Shown piece after piece: positions 46,882-57,960 of a DNA stretch of 64,000 nt. The translations under genes and the position numbers were made by a program. Each line of letters starts with the position of its first letter. The stretch's first letter is position 1. The stretch comes from Platycnemis pennipes (Eukaryota; Arthropoda; Insecta; Odonata; Platycnemididae), in the NCBI GenBank assembly GCA_933228895.1, contig OW121855.1, positions 48,498,698-48,562,697 of the forward strand, given 5' to 3'. The notes under the pieces were generated by a model. The model had not been told where the DNA came from. It did no database searches and saw only the letters and a list, made by a program, of their open reading frames with translations.

Positions 46882-47871
46882 ATGCAGTAGTGTACAGGGA
46901 AATCCTATGCCCAAATGATAAAGAATATTTAAATGATGACCTACAAGCAACTGAAAAATGGTGTCATACATGGCAGTTAGAATTAATTTTTTTTAAATAT
47001 GAATTAACGAATTTTTGGAAAAAGAATTGTTCTCCTCCTAGCACGTACAAAATAAGTAATAATGAATTAAAAAACGCGGAATCCATTGAATATCTTGGAA
47101 TAAGACTGACACATGATCTTTCCTGGGGTAAACACATACGTGAAATAATGGGTCAAGCTAATCGTAGACTGGGATTCATCAAAAGTGTATTGGGTAAATG
47201 TGACGAACATGTACGAGAAATCAGCTACTTTTCCCTTGTTAGACCTCATTTGAAATATGCTGCCAGTGTATGGGATCCCAACGAAATCGGTCTAAATAAC
47301 GAACTTGAACGTGTGCAGCGAAGATCAGTAAGATTTGTAAAGGGACGGTATGATAACTATATTAGCTTAACCAGTCTATTAAATGAATTAAAATAGAAAT
47401 CATTGTCAGATCGCAGGTTGAAATTTAGACTTAAATGAATTCCAAGATAATATTTTCAGTGATGAAGTTGAAAATATTTTGCGAACCCCATCTTACTATG
47501 GTAGCTATGGTAGACTGGACCATAATTACAAAATTAGATAAATTGATTGCCGAACTGACAGATTCAAAATGTCCTTTTTTCCTCGTACAATTATGGATAT
47601 GAATAGCGGTGAATATGTCCAATACGAGTGAATCAATCCATTATAGCATAGGTTGTATAGTTGTATGTTGGAAAAGGACTTGAAGGTAACCCAACTAACA
47701 GCACGTTTTTGCATGCTTAGTTAGCTATTTTGGTCTTTTTAAAAGTGCAGTTTAGACTAATTTATTAATACTAATCCTATTTTGTGCATGATATTTAGTG
47801 CATGTTTGGTGAGAATTCACCCCCTGCCACACACCTTTGTGGTGGCTTGCAGGGTATTATGTAGATGTAGA
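46882..47871 (+). mobile_element. CR1/L2-like LINE nested in the RTE element (best copy)
   Basis: Flanked by TGAAAA at 46876-46881 and 47872-47877, a short target-site duplication. The surrounding RTE sequence is continuous across the gap. It contains the RT C-terminal half (46890-47396), a 3' UTR, the terminal stem-loop CCCCTGCCACACACC...GGTGGCTTGCAGGG and the tail ATGTAGATGTAGATG. All other CR1/L2-like pieces in the window are recognised by comparison with it. It must be younger than the RTE host element. Confidence 0.9.
46890..47396 (+). pseudogene. CR1/L2-like reverse transcriptase C-terminus
   Basis: 168 codons are open, with LQATEKWCHTWQLEL, YLGIRLTHDLSWGKHI, SYFSLVRPHLKYAASVWDP and ERVQRRSVRFVKGRYDN. 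This series is characteristic of the region after the catalytic palm in CR1/L2/Jockey-type RTs. Codons that would continue the frame (KSLSDRRLKFRLK) follow a TAG at 47394-47396 in place of the expected Trp TGG, so one nonsense change ends it. The initiating Met is internal; the catalytic FADD and the endonuclease are absent because of 5' truncation. Confidence 0.88.
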
Positions 47872-48224
47872 TGAAAAGCTAAGAAGAAGTCAGGATAACT
47901 TAACCGGCCATATTTTAAGACACGATGGTCTGATGAAGATAATCGTTGAAGGACAAATGGATGGGAAGAATGGAAAAAGCAAAGGAAGGCCTCGAGTGAG
48001 ATATATGGAGCAAGTGATGAAGGATGTGAAAGAGAGGAAATACGTAAATGTGAAGATATTAACCGATAGAAGAACTCTGTGGAGAGCTGCGTCAAACCAA
48101 TCTGAGGATTGTTGACTAATGATGATATTAAAAGAATTGTTTGTGCCCAAATATTTAATGCAAAATCGTCGCTGGATAGTTTAAATCAGAGTGTGACAAT
48201 TTCGTGAGTTTAATGATGAATATA

Positions 48225-48540
48225 AAATAAATCTACCATGTGGCTAATGGAGAAGTCCTAAGAAGAGTGAGAGAAAAGAGAAGTCTATCAAAAACTTTGA
48301 AAAAATGAGGAAAAACTTAATCGGCTATATCTTGAGACATGATGGTCTGATGAAGACAAATATCGAGTTACAAGTGAGCTGTAAGAATGGCAAAGTAAGG
48401 CATATATGGAGCAAATAGTGAAGGATATGATAGAAAAGAATATAGAGTACGAATATAAAGAGGTTAGTCGAAAGGAGAATCAAGTGGGGAGCTGCACCAA
48501 ACCAATCTAAGGTTTGTTGTCTCATTATGACAATAATGTA
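48225..48540 (+). mobile_element. RTE-like LINE 3' fragment
   Basis: GGAGAAGTCCTAAGAAGAGT corresponds to the EEVLRRV segment. It runs through ATCTTGAGACATGATGGTCT to CAAACCAATCTAAGGTTTGT and a degenerate ATTATGACAATAATG tail. Lies 100 bp after the previous RTE copy in the same orientation, but is more diverged, so it is independent. Confidence 0.8.
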
Positions 48541-50867
48541 CGTAGATCTAACTAACTTCTTTGTATAAAATTTTGTTAACAGATCCAGCTAAATAAATAA
48601 ACGTTATTACTGTTATAATTATTTTGCGCGTTTCAGTGGGATAAGCATTATCATTAGAGCCAAAATATTAGCCTGATACAGATGCGGAAAAGTGCTCAAA
48701 TGCGCTGAACACGATAAAAAAAATTGAGGAAAATTGCGAATTCAAGATATTTTCTCATCGCAAATTTCTATGAAGTAAGGTTGACAAGATAATGTAACGA
48801 AGGCTATTTAAACGCAATTAAATGTGAATTCTTTTCCCATCGGATAGCTTCCTGCTATCTTCATAACTATGAGAATTCACAGTATTTTTAATTATTAATT
48901 CCGCTAAACTTTAATTATTTTCCCTTTACAAAGGTGTTCATCAAACCACCGGAGCTACATATGAGTCTATTTAGGCCATCTTATTTTCTTCCTACCAGCT
49001 TTCAAAGGTCTTCTCTCTCGTGCACACTCGCCAGGAATTCGTCTGACATAAACCCCAGGAAAGTGTGTGATTAATCTGTCTTAAAACAAAAAAATCATGT
49101 TTAACGTACCTCTATAGTTTACGCATCTCTATAATTGATTCTTTAATCAGCTATTCCCACGATCTTACCATAGTTGTTCTCTTTTACAACTCTCATTAAT
49201 AGTTTTAATCGTATTCATCGGCGGACTACATCGCCATTTGTCCCAAAGATCTCCTTCCACTTCCACACCCACCAATTTTTCGCCCAAAAAAATACCAGGA
49301 AACTATGTTATTTGTCATGTAATAAAAATTCATAACTTTTGGCATTCCAAAATCTATTCATACGTTATTTGTGACTACTAGGCACCAAAACACCCTAATT
49401 ACCGAATGGCCGATGATAGAATCATTGAACTTATGAACTCGATGTATGCAAAATATTTTCATTAACAAAGACTACACTTCGTTGAATTACCTTCGATATC
49501 CAAATATATCATAGGTATAGGCAACTATCAACCAATGGAAAGAGTAAAATAATATAAAATTCGTTAGAGAAAACATAAGTAATAACAATAACTTACAGTC
49601 CTAAAGAAATATTGAGTGCTTTCTCCGAAACTGCAGAAGGCACGCGATTTCTACACCATATCCCTTTATCTCTAATAAATTCCCTGATAGGATATAAGAT
49701 TTTTCCCTTTTCATTTGATTCCTCTCTGATTTAAAGTCAACTATTCATTACCGTCCCACCACTATTATCATACTAAACGGATGTAGAAGGCTGTACTTCC
49801 AAACAAGAATAAATGGATTTAGCAGTAAGCAGAATAAACTGCCATATTTTGCCCGCATCTTTTCCTTCACGTCACAATTTTAATTACGACATATTACACA
49901 ATTCACATTGAAGCTAGCCTTAAATTTCTGCCATTTGGGCATGAAAAAAACACAAATATATCTCACTTAAATTTCAAATGATGGTGAAAATCATGGCGAA
50001 ATGCCTTATGTGATTGTGATTGCGCCAACATTTATTACCGTGTGACCCAGCTTGTCAAAAATCGGCCTACATTTTCAGGTATCAAGTGGAAGGTTACAAG
50101 GGAATATTTTTTATGTCCGTTCCCAAACGACATGCGTTCCAGTGCAATCCTAATGAGAGAGTTTCAAGCTTCAACATCAAACTGTTGGAAAGGAGCGCAT
50201 GTGACATCCACATGATACGACAAGACAAGCAAAAATGAACTCATCGTAATGGAAAACCGAAGGGAAGCTATCGACCTTGAGTAATCCCGTCATATGGGTT
50301 GGGGTTTCCTTGTTTCGGTTTTATCGACCTTTTTTCTCGAAAAATTCACTTCAAGGCGTCATGGAAAGAGAAAGTGTAAAACGTCTAATTCAAACTCAGA
50401 GCACACATCACACGATGGGGGACTACGTAAAGGAGAAAATGGAATACTCTGAATAAAATGTTTACTTGTGTATGGTAGCAGCTATAAATTCATTTATACA
50501 TGAATTTCATAAAATCTCCCAGGAGTAAGCTTCAAGAACCGCACGATAATCAGCGTTCAGAGAAGTTTCCAATGGTCACATGGTTAAAAAAGCAATAAAA
50601 TTTGTATGGTACAGTAATACTCTCAAGGCTTCGTATTTCTTTGCTTATGATCCTGATTTTTTCACACAGATTCAGAAATGAAATTTCATGATGAAGAGTT
50701 TCTTCACGTTTTGGAAGCACATGCGAATTATAGAAATAGTAACTTTATTTTAACCTAAAATAGTACACTTTCAACTACTCCTCACTAAATTACACCGTAT
50801 TCAGCAAATTCGTTGTGTATTTTTAATGGGTTAAAAGCGTTTGAGAAGTTAAGCGTTCACATCACCT
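48541..50867. other. No recognisable feature
   Basis: AT-rich DNA. No transposon end, strong repeat or credible exon seen. Confidence 0.5.
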
Positions 50868-51010
50868 CGGAAGTCTTACCGGCGAAGCGCCGGCCTGGCA
50901 ACACTGAAGTCGCGAGTTCGAATCCCGCCCAGGGTATGGGCATTGAGTTAGCCATAGATTAAGCTCCAGACCGAGTAAATAGATAACGATAATAAGAGTT
51001 AACGATATTA
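50868..51010 (+). mobile_element. tRNA-derived SINE (family B)
   Basis: CCGGCGAAGCGCCGGCCTGG, then GTCGCGAGTTCGAATCCCGC with a perfect box B (GAGTTCGAATCCC). The tRNA-like part ends at about 50935. An unrelated body with ATAGATAACGATAATAAGAG follows. The body differs from family A. No duplication was identified. Confidence 0.6.
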
Positions 51011-51359
51011 CCTCTCCATTCAAGGCACCTTAACCTGATTACATAAGTTTTTGGTGCAGTAACACTCGGTGGATGCTACTTTAATACTTAAAGAGTCCAT
51101 TCTAGTGCCTCATTCGAGGTTTGAGACCACAAGTAGATAGCACAATATACTTTCAGCTTCGTAAAATTCTTATGTTATAATGGTTAACTGCAACAAATAA
51201 ATTTAATAGAACTGGACGTATTCCCCACAACGCATTACGGATTTTTCACGGTAAACTTAGCAACATTTCTTGAATCATTACAGAAGAAAATTTCGAGACA
51301 TTTTCCTTCCAGACAACTCCTTCCTAGTTATTAAATCCTCGTTTGCGAATCGTATTATT

Positions 51360-51705
51360 ATCCCTGTCAGTTTCTCACAATCACCCATTTGATTCCACCC
51401 GCTCCCATGCTCATTCGTGGGGCGCTCCTCTCGTCGTTTGTCTTCCGCGTTCAATCGCAGCCACCCTCCAGACCTCACCGAGGCTCGCAAGGACGTCCCC
51501 AGCGATCAGACGGCATTCCATAGGGTAACCCGCGCAGCGTCCCCATCCCACCCGGATGGACAGACGCTGATACTCAGGGGGAAAAGTGGCGATCGCGTGG
51601 ATTTAACACTCCCACCTCGTCCCTGGCAGAGGAACAAGATGTCGATGACGCTCGCCGACATCCCGACAGCATCAATGACTAAGCGTCTTCTTCGACGTCG
51701 GAAAG
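51360..51705 (+). CDS. Candidate first coding exon in a GC-rich block
   Basis: A CpG-containing block (CGTTTGTCTTCCGCG, CGATCAGACGG, GGCGATCGCGTGG) ends with ATG at 51639 in good context (AACAAGATG). An open frame of 22 codons starts MSMTLADIPTASMTKRLL and ends RRRK. A donor, GAAAG|GTGAGC (GT at 51706), follows. The exon would end in phase 1. An upstream in-frame extension also exists, so the true start could be earlier. I do not recognise the peptide and found no second exon. The large inverted repeat begins 10 bp after the donor. Confidence 0.3.
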
Positions 51706-51715
51706 GTGAGCTGGA

Positions 51716-51909
51716 GCGTGAAGGTTTCTCGGGTCCTCCACCGGGTTATTGCGTCCATGTCCGCCGAGGTTTCGATTCCCGACTCGGTCATCGTCTTCAG
51801 GGCTTCTGAATGCCTTTTTGGATTCTGAAGACGATGACCGAGTCGTGAATCGAAACGTCGGCGGACATGGACGCAATAACCCGGTGGAGGACCCGAGAAA
51901 CCTTCACGC
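51716..51909. repeat. 85-bp inverted repeat, 24-nt loop, with hammerhead-like cores
   Basis: Arms 51716-51800 and 51825-51909 are reverse complements with no indels and about two mismatches. Each arm, read from the loop outward, has CTGAAGA-C-GATGACC, a GAGTC loop, GG(G/T-variant)AATC, then GAAAC. This fits the CUGANGA core, stem II with tandem G-A pairs, and GAAAC(GUC) of short-stem-III hammerheads in Penelope-like retroelements. The plus-strand arm keeps GAAACGTC but has a stem II change (GTGAATC). The minus-strand arm keeps stem II but has GAAACCTC. The assignment is by motif only. Confidence 0.7.
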
Positions 51910-53355
51910 AGCACATACGCCGGGAAAGCACAAGATCTTTCTTTAGGTAAGCTGGAGGTTTTGTACGCGTGTTAACCACACCGCGGTTATGAAATCTGCA
52001 GTAAGAAAATTACAATTCTGTTTCCTTCACCTTCATTTTCCCAGAATCACACTTTTTGTTCGTTAAGCTACAATAATTGAATGTTTGTAGCGCAACTAAA
52101 AGGTTTAACAAATACTTCTACATCCCCATTTGTTACATTCAAGATATACGTGCCCTAGTGGGATAACATTTTTTCCGTTTTTTGTTTTCGATATGCGGTT
52201 ATTGAAGTCCATAAGGTTCGACAGTACAAAAGACAATTCATACGGTGAGGATTTTTTTCATTTTACCTCATGGTTATGTTGCTACGATTATTTTTGTAGC
52301 ATGGCAACATTTTTTTTAGCAAATCTTAGAAAAAGGTTACCATGAAACATTTCCGCCACCTCCCACATGAATGTATGAACCACAACACTTTTCTTGATGA
52401 TGCACACGGTGCATACAGAATTTACAAAAAGTTTACAGCTTTAACCTAACTCCAATCGACAGATCACAGCTAAAAGTGGCAAGACAACAATAAGTTCTAC
52501 AGGTCTATTTGACCAGTTGGCAGTTTAAACTATTTTAGTAATAGTTTTTTGCAGTTGAAAGTGAAGATTTGAACAAGAGTTCACTATGAAGCCATAATAT
52601 CACACCAACATTCAATTGTGGCCTAGGAGACGTGACAATGTTGAAAGAGCAGTTTAAAACGCACAAAATAATACTGTGGGGTCAGTACCTATGTCAAGTG
52701 CAAGGAGATCTAGACCTTACCGAAGACGCAAGGACTAGGCCGAGCAGGCGCGCGTACGAGGTTGCCTCATAATTTAGCTATCACGGACCCATCATCCATA
52801 ACGTTGGCATAGAATAATAAGCATTGCTCACGCTAAAACTCCTAGTATGCATCCATCATAACTGGCTAAATAAACAAATACCTACCGTCTTCATTTCACC
52901 AGCAACCCACTTAAAACGTATTCCGCCTAAAATGATTTACGAACCAAACCTTATGGCACAGTCAGAGATATTTTTGGGAGAACTTAGCTAAATCTCTCTC
53001 TCGCATTATTGCGTTTACTACATCGTTTATTGGGTGATACTAAATTTATACGTCACGTAAGAGCCAAGCAAAGTAAATATATTTCGTGGAAATGGCATGA
53101 CCGAGACTTTAGTTCATCTTCCAAGAGTAATGTTCTTGCGCAAAAATGAAAAAAAAACAAGATTTTTGGAATAAACTGTTTTTAATATTCCTCAGCATTT
53201 AACAGCTTGAAACCTTGATAAATAAATTCAAATATTCCTACCTATTTTAGTAAAATTACGCTTTCTAACTAAAACCATCGCCCAAAACATTTAACAGTCA
53301 TCGTTAAACAGAAAAACATTTAAACTTAGCATATTCCACCGTTTACTTATTGATC
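51910..53355. other. No recognisable gene
   Basis: The first 50 bp (CACATACGCCGGGAAAGCAC) may still belong to the repeat, as a similar string occurs at about 11420. The rest is AT-rich and unassigned. Confidence 0.45.
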
Positions 53356-53397
53356 ATACTTCAGTTTAGGACACCTGAGGGTGTCCTAAAAAGTATG
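53356..53397. repeat. Compact hairpin, 11 + 7 bp stem
   Basis: TTTAGGACACC (53365-53375) and GGTGTCCTAAA (53380-53390) pair perfectly around TGAG. The flanks CATACTT and AAGTATG extend the stem across a 3-nt bulge. No run of T follows, so a terminator reading is not implied. Confidence 0.8.
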
Positions 53398-56300
53398 CAT
53401 ATGATGACCTAGCAATTGAAACCGATAGCGGGATCCCATAAATACATTGTGGATGGCACTAAGTTTACTTTTGTTCCGTTTAACCATGGACAAATTGCAC
53501 AAAGTGAGCACTTGAGTATTTAAGTAATGCCCAGTAAGTTTCAGGCAAGAGCTTGCGCAGGATCATCTACTCACGCTCTGTTTACACTTCTATTTCATGC
53601 CAATTTTGCGCAATCAAGAATTCGCAACGCCATTTCACTAAAAAGAATATATTTACCTATGTTCTTTCCATGAAATATAAATTTTCATAAAATTAAGTTT
53701 CAACAAAAAATTGGTTCACATCTTCACAGAATTTTAAACCTTTGATCACAGCTAGGTCTAACAAATTCCGATTTCGCCTGATTATAACTAAATATTACCA
53801 TTTATAACTCAATATTTGGAACGCACAACTTAAGTTGGAGGTGATATTATCCATTTATTTTCAATTGCCTTTTACACAGTCATACTTCAATGCCAGTAAC
53901 GCATTTCCACAATTAATATTCTATTTCCAAAAAGGAAAGTGCCCGTTATTTTCATCGCAGTATAATTATTAGAAGGCAAATCATAAAGGCAGTCATTGAT
54001 CTGAGATAAATATTTTTTTAAATATTACGACTAATACTCGATTGCTTAGCAATTACTATCATAATAAATAAAAAGAACAGCCGCAAGTGAATAAGTTTCA
54101 CCAATGGGAGCAGCACTGATTGCAAGTTCCTAGAGTTGACCTCGTACTTTGGACTATGGTATGAGTAAATTAGGGCAGAAAGGGTAATTTCTTCACCGGT
54201 AACGTTTGCAGTTTCTCTGAAGGTCCTTCAAAACCTGTCCTGAACCAGAGCATCGCGCTGTCATAACCACTCGCAAAATTTTCCCATCCTTGTCTTGCAT
54301 TTCGCATACAATGCTCCACGAAATTCTCATGAAGCAAGTTCTAAGTTTCTCTCCGCCTCCTTAAGGTGTTTATTTCCTCATGACATAACTTCGGCAGTAT
54401 TACTCTTGTTTAAGTTTAAACGTAATCATTACTCGCTCTAATTCCTTTGTTTAGATATAAGAACAATTACAACTTTGACGAACCGTAAGAAAGTTCTCAC
54501 CAACCTTTCTCCCTCTTTCTTAACTCTAAAAGATCACACCATAGAAACCTTTTCTCCCATCATAAATTTCCCTTTCCTTCCCTCCGAATTTGGAATGTTT
54601 CAATAGCCCTGTGAGAGTACCATTGGTATGATCGGAATGAAGCATTACAATGCCGGGCAATGAAAGTAATCACTTCATTGTTCTCAGCATGCCACATTCT
54701 TTCGATGATTAATGGTTATTTTTCCACCATGTTTATCACATGAATATTTGAAAGTTTTAATCTAATTTCTACCATGTAAGAAATTTGTAACAATATACGT
54801 CTCACCGGAACTGAACTACAAACTAGTAACAGGAAAACATTGATTTTTTTCGAAGTGTAGCTATTATATTTGATCAAAAAATCCTCAGCAACAAACACCC
54901 TAAACGCAACCAAAAACCAATATTTATTTCACAGTATTCCACAAAGGTCTTAAAGAGCTAACGAAGGCAGTGGTCTTCTTAGCAGACATAAGCATTTATC
55001 GATTCTCCACTCGCTTATACCTTGTGTCCCCATGTTCTCCAAATCCTAAGCAAAATGCCTATTCAAACGGTAGCCGTTTATTTTTTTTGCTATTGAATTC
55101 TTATTGTTAGCGTTACAAATTTTAAGAGGATATTTTCCATCTCATTTAAAATTTTGGTACCTCTAAAGTTTTCTAATATTCCAAGGTCAGAGTTAGAGAA
55201 AGGGTTCGAACCAGTTCAACGATGGCAGCCCGATAGAAACCGATCCAAACCGAAATAGTGTTTCGAGTCGAACGGGTCAAAAAACGGAGCGAAAAACATC
55301 GAGGTTGTATTTCCTGGGTTAAGGTCTAAATTTCAACTGTATTTTCTTGCACACATTAATCAAGCCATTTTCTGAAACCAGCATTTTTTCTCTTATATTT
55401 TTATGGACAGTTTTAGGAAAGTACATCAATTAGATTTAGGATTTTTCACGATTCCTTGGCATTAAATATAATAAGAATGTGTTTGACATGCTGTTATTTT
55501 CCCTTCGATGATATTTATTCTGAGTATGATGAATTACGGCTCAGTCGAGGAGAAAAGATACCAGAATAAGTCACCTGTGCTCTGAAAAAAGTCACCCCTA
55601 ACTGTTCATGCCATAATACTCGGGTCAGCTGAATGTTGTAAACTTATCCCCATGACGAGTGTTCGAAGTAGGTACATGAGTTCGAGCTGGTCAGAAATTT
55701 GGTCGGAATTCAAGAACCTCTTCTCCACAAAGAACCCTAGGCGAATAAAAATATCGTCGTAAAATACATATGAATATTATCAACCCATTCTGAAAGCGTT
55801 ACTTAGCTAATCAACATTCACATAGACACGCTGAGTATGGAAAGCTGGCACACATTCGACATTAATAGGAAACTAACATTTAAGGTAAACTCAGAGATCA
55901 GATTCAATTTGATTAAATTTGATCAATCTATCACAGATATTGTGTAAATTTGGTTCATCTAGCTTGCTGTACATATTTCAATTCGTTTCATATAGTTAAT
56001 TTGTAGTTAACAAAAATTGTGATTACCACAACTAACCAAAAAGCAAATTACTAATATGACACTAAATAAATTCATAGAAAATCATAAAATCAGCTAATGA
56101 TCCGTGGTAAATATAGATGAATATCAAGACTAATACTGCTATGCTTAGGAGTTACTAAAATAAACCCATATTCAAAATCAGGGTTATTATTTAGGTCTAA
56201 GATGAAGACAAGTACATAAAAACATTAATAGCCTAAATGTGTCCATTTACCGGTATTTTTAAGGAAATTAATTATAGCCTCTCACACTAACAGCTCACCT

Positions 56301-57002
56301 ACCATGTATAGATAATTGTTTTTCATTCATGAAAATTAATTAAATTACTTCAATCCATTCTTACGAAAAGAGGCGCCAACAATTTTCTCATTTTTGAATG
56401 CTTCATTACTCTACATGTTGTCCTCATAATTGATGAATACAAACTACGGTGGAGGATTTTCCATATGAAACCAATTTTCAACTAGAACGATTAAATGTTA
56501 GAAAAAAAAGAGGCCCAAAAGTTACTTGAATTGAAATTTTATTAATTTTTGGACCACCAATGATTATCGGTGAGCAAAAAATATGCTTTGATACTATTAA
56601 TGTCAGAAAAGATGATTATAATGATTACACAAGAAATCAACTATTCAAAACATTACTCTCCTATTTCCTTGCTTCACTTAATCCAATCAGACAACGATTA
56701 TCCCACACAGTATACTATACTTTAATAGTCGTACAGAAATTGCTGAATGTCTACGTAGATAATAAAGCCTTTTTAAATCGTAATGCCATTCCACATGCTC
56801 ACTTCAAAAACTCGTAAATTTGACCCACGTTTCCACTTATACTCGTTTTGCAAAGCTCAAATTCTATTCAACATATCACCTCTTATCGTTTAACCTGAGC
56901 CTTCTATCCTTTAAATTCCAAATTTGTTCACATTTTTAGGGCAGCAAGGTCATCAATAAGGGTGGAATAGTTTAGGGTAAAATAAAAATAAATTTCCTAT
57001 CA
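53398..57002. other. No recognised gene or element
   Basis: Long AT-rich desert. Around 54205-54345 two minus-strand frames are open together (see findings). The frame at 56560-56817 has no recognised family. Confidence 0.45.
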
Positions 57003-57290
57003 CTGAGTCACTGCAGCAGGGGTATCCCATCCGGAGGGCTCGGGTTCTAATATCCGTAGGGGAAGATATTTTTAATCGCTATACCAGTCCCTACTAGAGC
57101 GCAATGTTGAGAAAACTTCGCGTACAGTAGATGCTCCGACTCCATGTACCTTTTGTCAAGAGTTCATTAATATAGACACTGAGTTTCCTTCCCTTCCTCC
57201 GTACCTTGAATTCCTATTTCTACCTCAATGCTCATGTTAGAACTTTGGCCTTAGCTGTTGGTCTCCGTTCTTGAATAACTACAGCTACTC
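57003..57290 (+). mobile_element. SINE family A, diverged copy 1 of a cluster
   Basis: A box B-like GGGTTCTAATATCC, CCAGTCCCTACTAGAGCG (compare CCAGTCCCCACTTGAGAGC at 62200), and a 3' end with GCCTTAGCTGTTGGTCTCCG. It is the first of three same-strand copies within 1 kb. Confidence 0.6.
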
Positions 57291-57335
57291 CTACATCACG
57301 AAATATTGCATTTGTGAAGTAAAACTTATGCGTTC

Positions 57336-57640
57336 TACAAGCGGTTCTGTGTGGTGGCTAGACCATATCTTTCCTTCAGGTTTCCATTGCGAGGTTCAGA
57401 GTTCAAATCCCAGCTGTGGAAGACTTTCGATCGCGACACCGGCCCTTACTTGAGTGCTGTGTGGAGAGCAATGCAATTTCGGTACCATGTCAGCCGGATG
57501 GGATTTGAAACCGCGAACTCCTTGGAAATATTTGTTAAGAGAAGGCAAATATCTGCGTCGGGTTTCTCTCCAATCTTCCAGCACTAATTGAATACATACC
57601 TATTCCCAAATACCCACGTGTTCCAAATATCAAAAGAGAA
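57336..57640 (+). mobile_element. SINE family A, copy 2 of a cluster
   Basis: TGTGTGGTGGCTAGACCATA (box A), CAGAGTTCAAATCCCAGC (box B), ACCGGCCCTTACTTGAGTGC, CAGCCGGATGGGATTTGAAA and TCTGCGTCGGGTTTCTCTCC, in the family order. The 3' end has TACCCACGTGTTCCAAATAT. Confidence 0.7.
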
Positions 57641-57705
57641 AATACTCTACTAACACCCCATAACGATTAATGTCACCTAACCTTAATAAATCCTCACGAT
57701 GTAGG

Positions 57706-57960
57706 GGTAATGGTTTTGTGTGGTAACTAGAGGACCCCTACCACCATAATCCGGAATTTAATCCAGGTATTTTCCAATGGTGTACCAGTACCAACTCGAA
57801 TGATGTGCCGAGTACCCTACAAGTTCAAGACTCCGACGGGTGGAGATCACTGTTCAGTACTCCGTCAGTCAAAGTACTGAACAGTGGACGTATTGGAACC
57901 ATTCTTCGTGACCAGCCTAAATCTGACGCCGGGTTTCCCTCCACTTCCCCTCCTATCCCA
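57706..57960 (+). mobile_element. SINE family A, copy 3, cut by the GC-rich block
   Basis: TTTTGTGTGGTAACTAGAGG (box A region), ACCAGTACCAACTCGAATGA, CTGTTCAGTACTCCGTCAGT and CTGACGCCGGGTTTCCCTCC are recognisable. Instead of the usual GTCGGATGGGACGTTAAG, a local inverted duplication occurs (arms 57848-57861 and 57873-57886). The 3' end gives way to the GC-rich promoter-like block, so the SINE is truncated there. Confidence 0.6.

Larger units (their letters stand above)
46379..48124 (+). mobile_element. RTE-like LINE, 5'-truncated, interrupted by a CR1/L2 insertion
   Basis: The target-site duplication ATATTAAAAGAA lies at 46367-46378 and 48125-48136 and bounds the whole compound insertion. 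The first part (46379-46881) encodes the RT thumb region: CYRRM-, IDRV- and SKKEIVSRIAQAKxAF-like blocks in broken frames. After the nested element, the second part (47878-48124) continues exactly in sequence (GHILRHDGLMK, GRPRVRYMEQVMKDVKE). It ends at the family 3' end, CAATCTGAGGATTGTTGACT, with a short ATGATG tail. Confidence 0.92.

Noticed and set aside
51679..51946. Near-identical peptides encoded on both strands
   Set aside because: They are a by-product of the 85-bp inverted repeat, not two genes.
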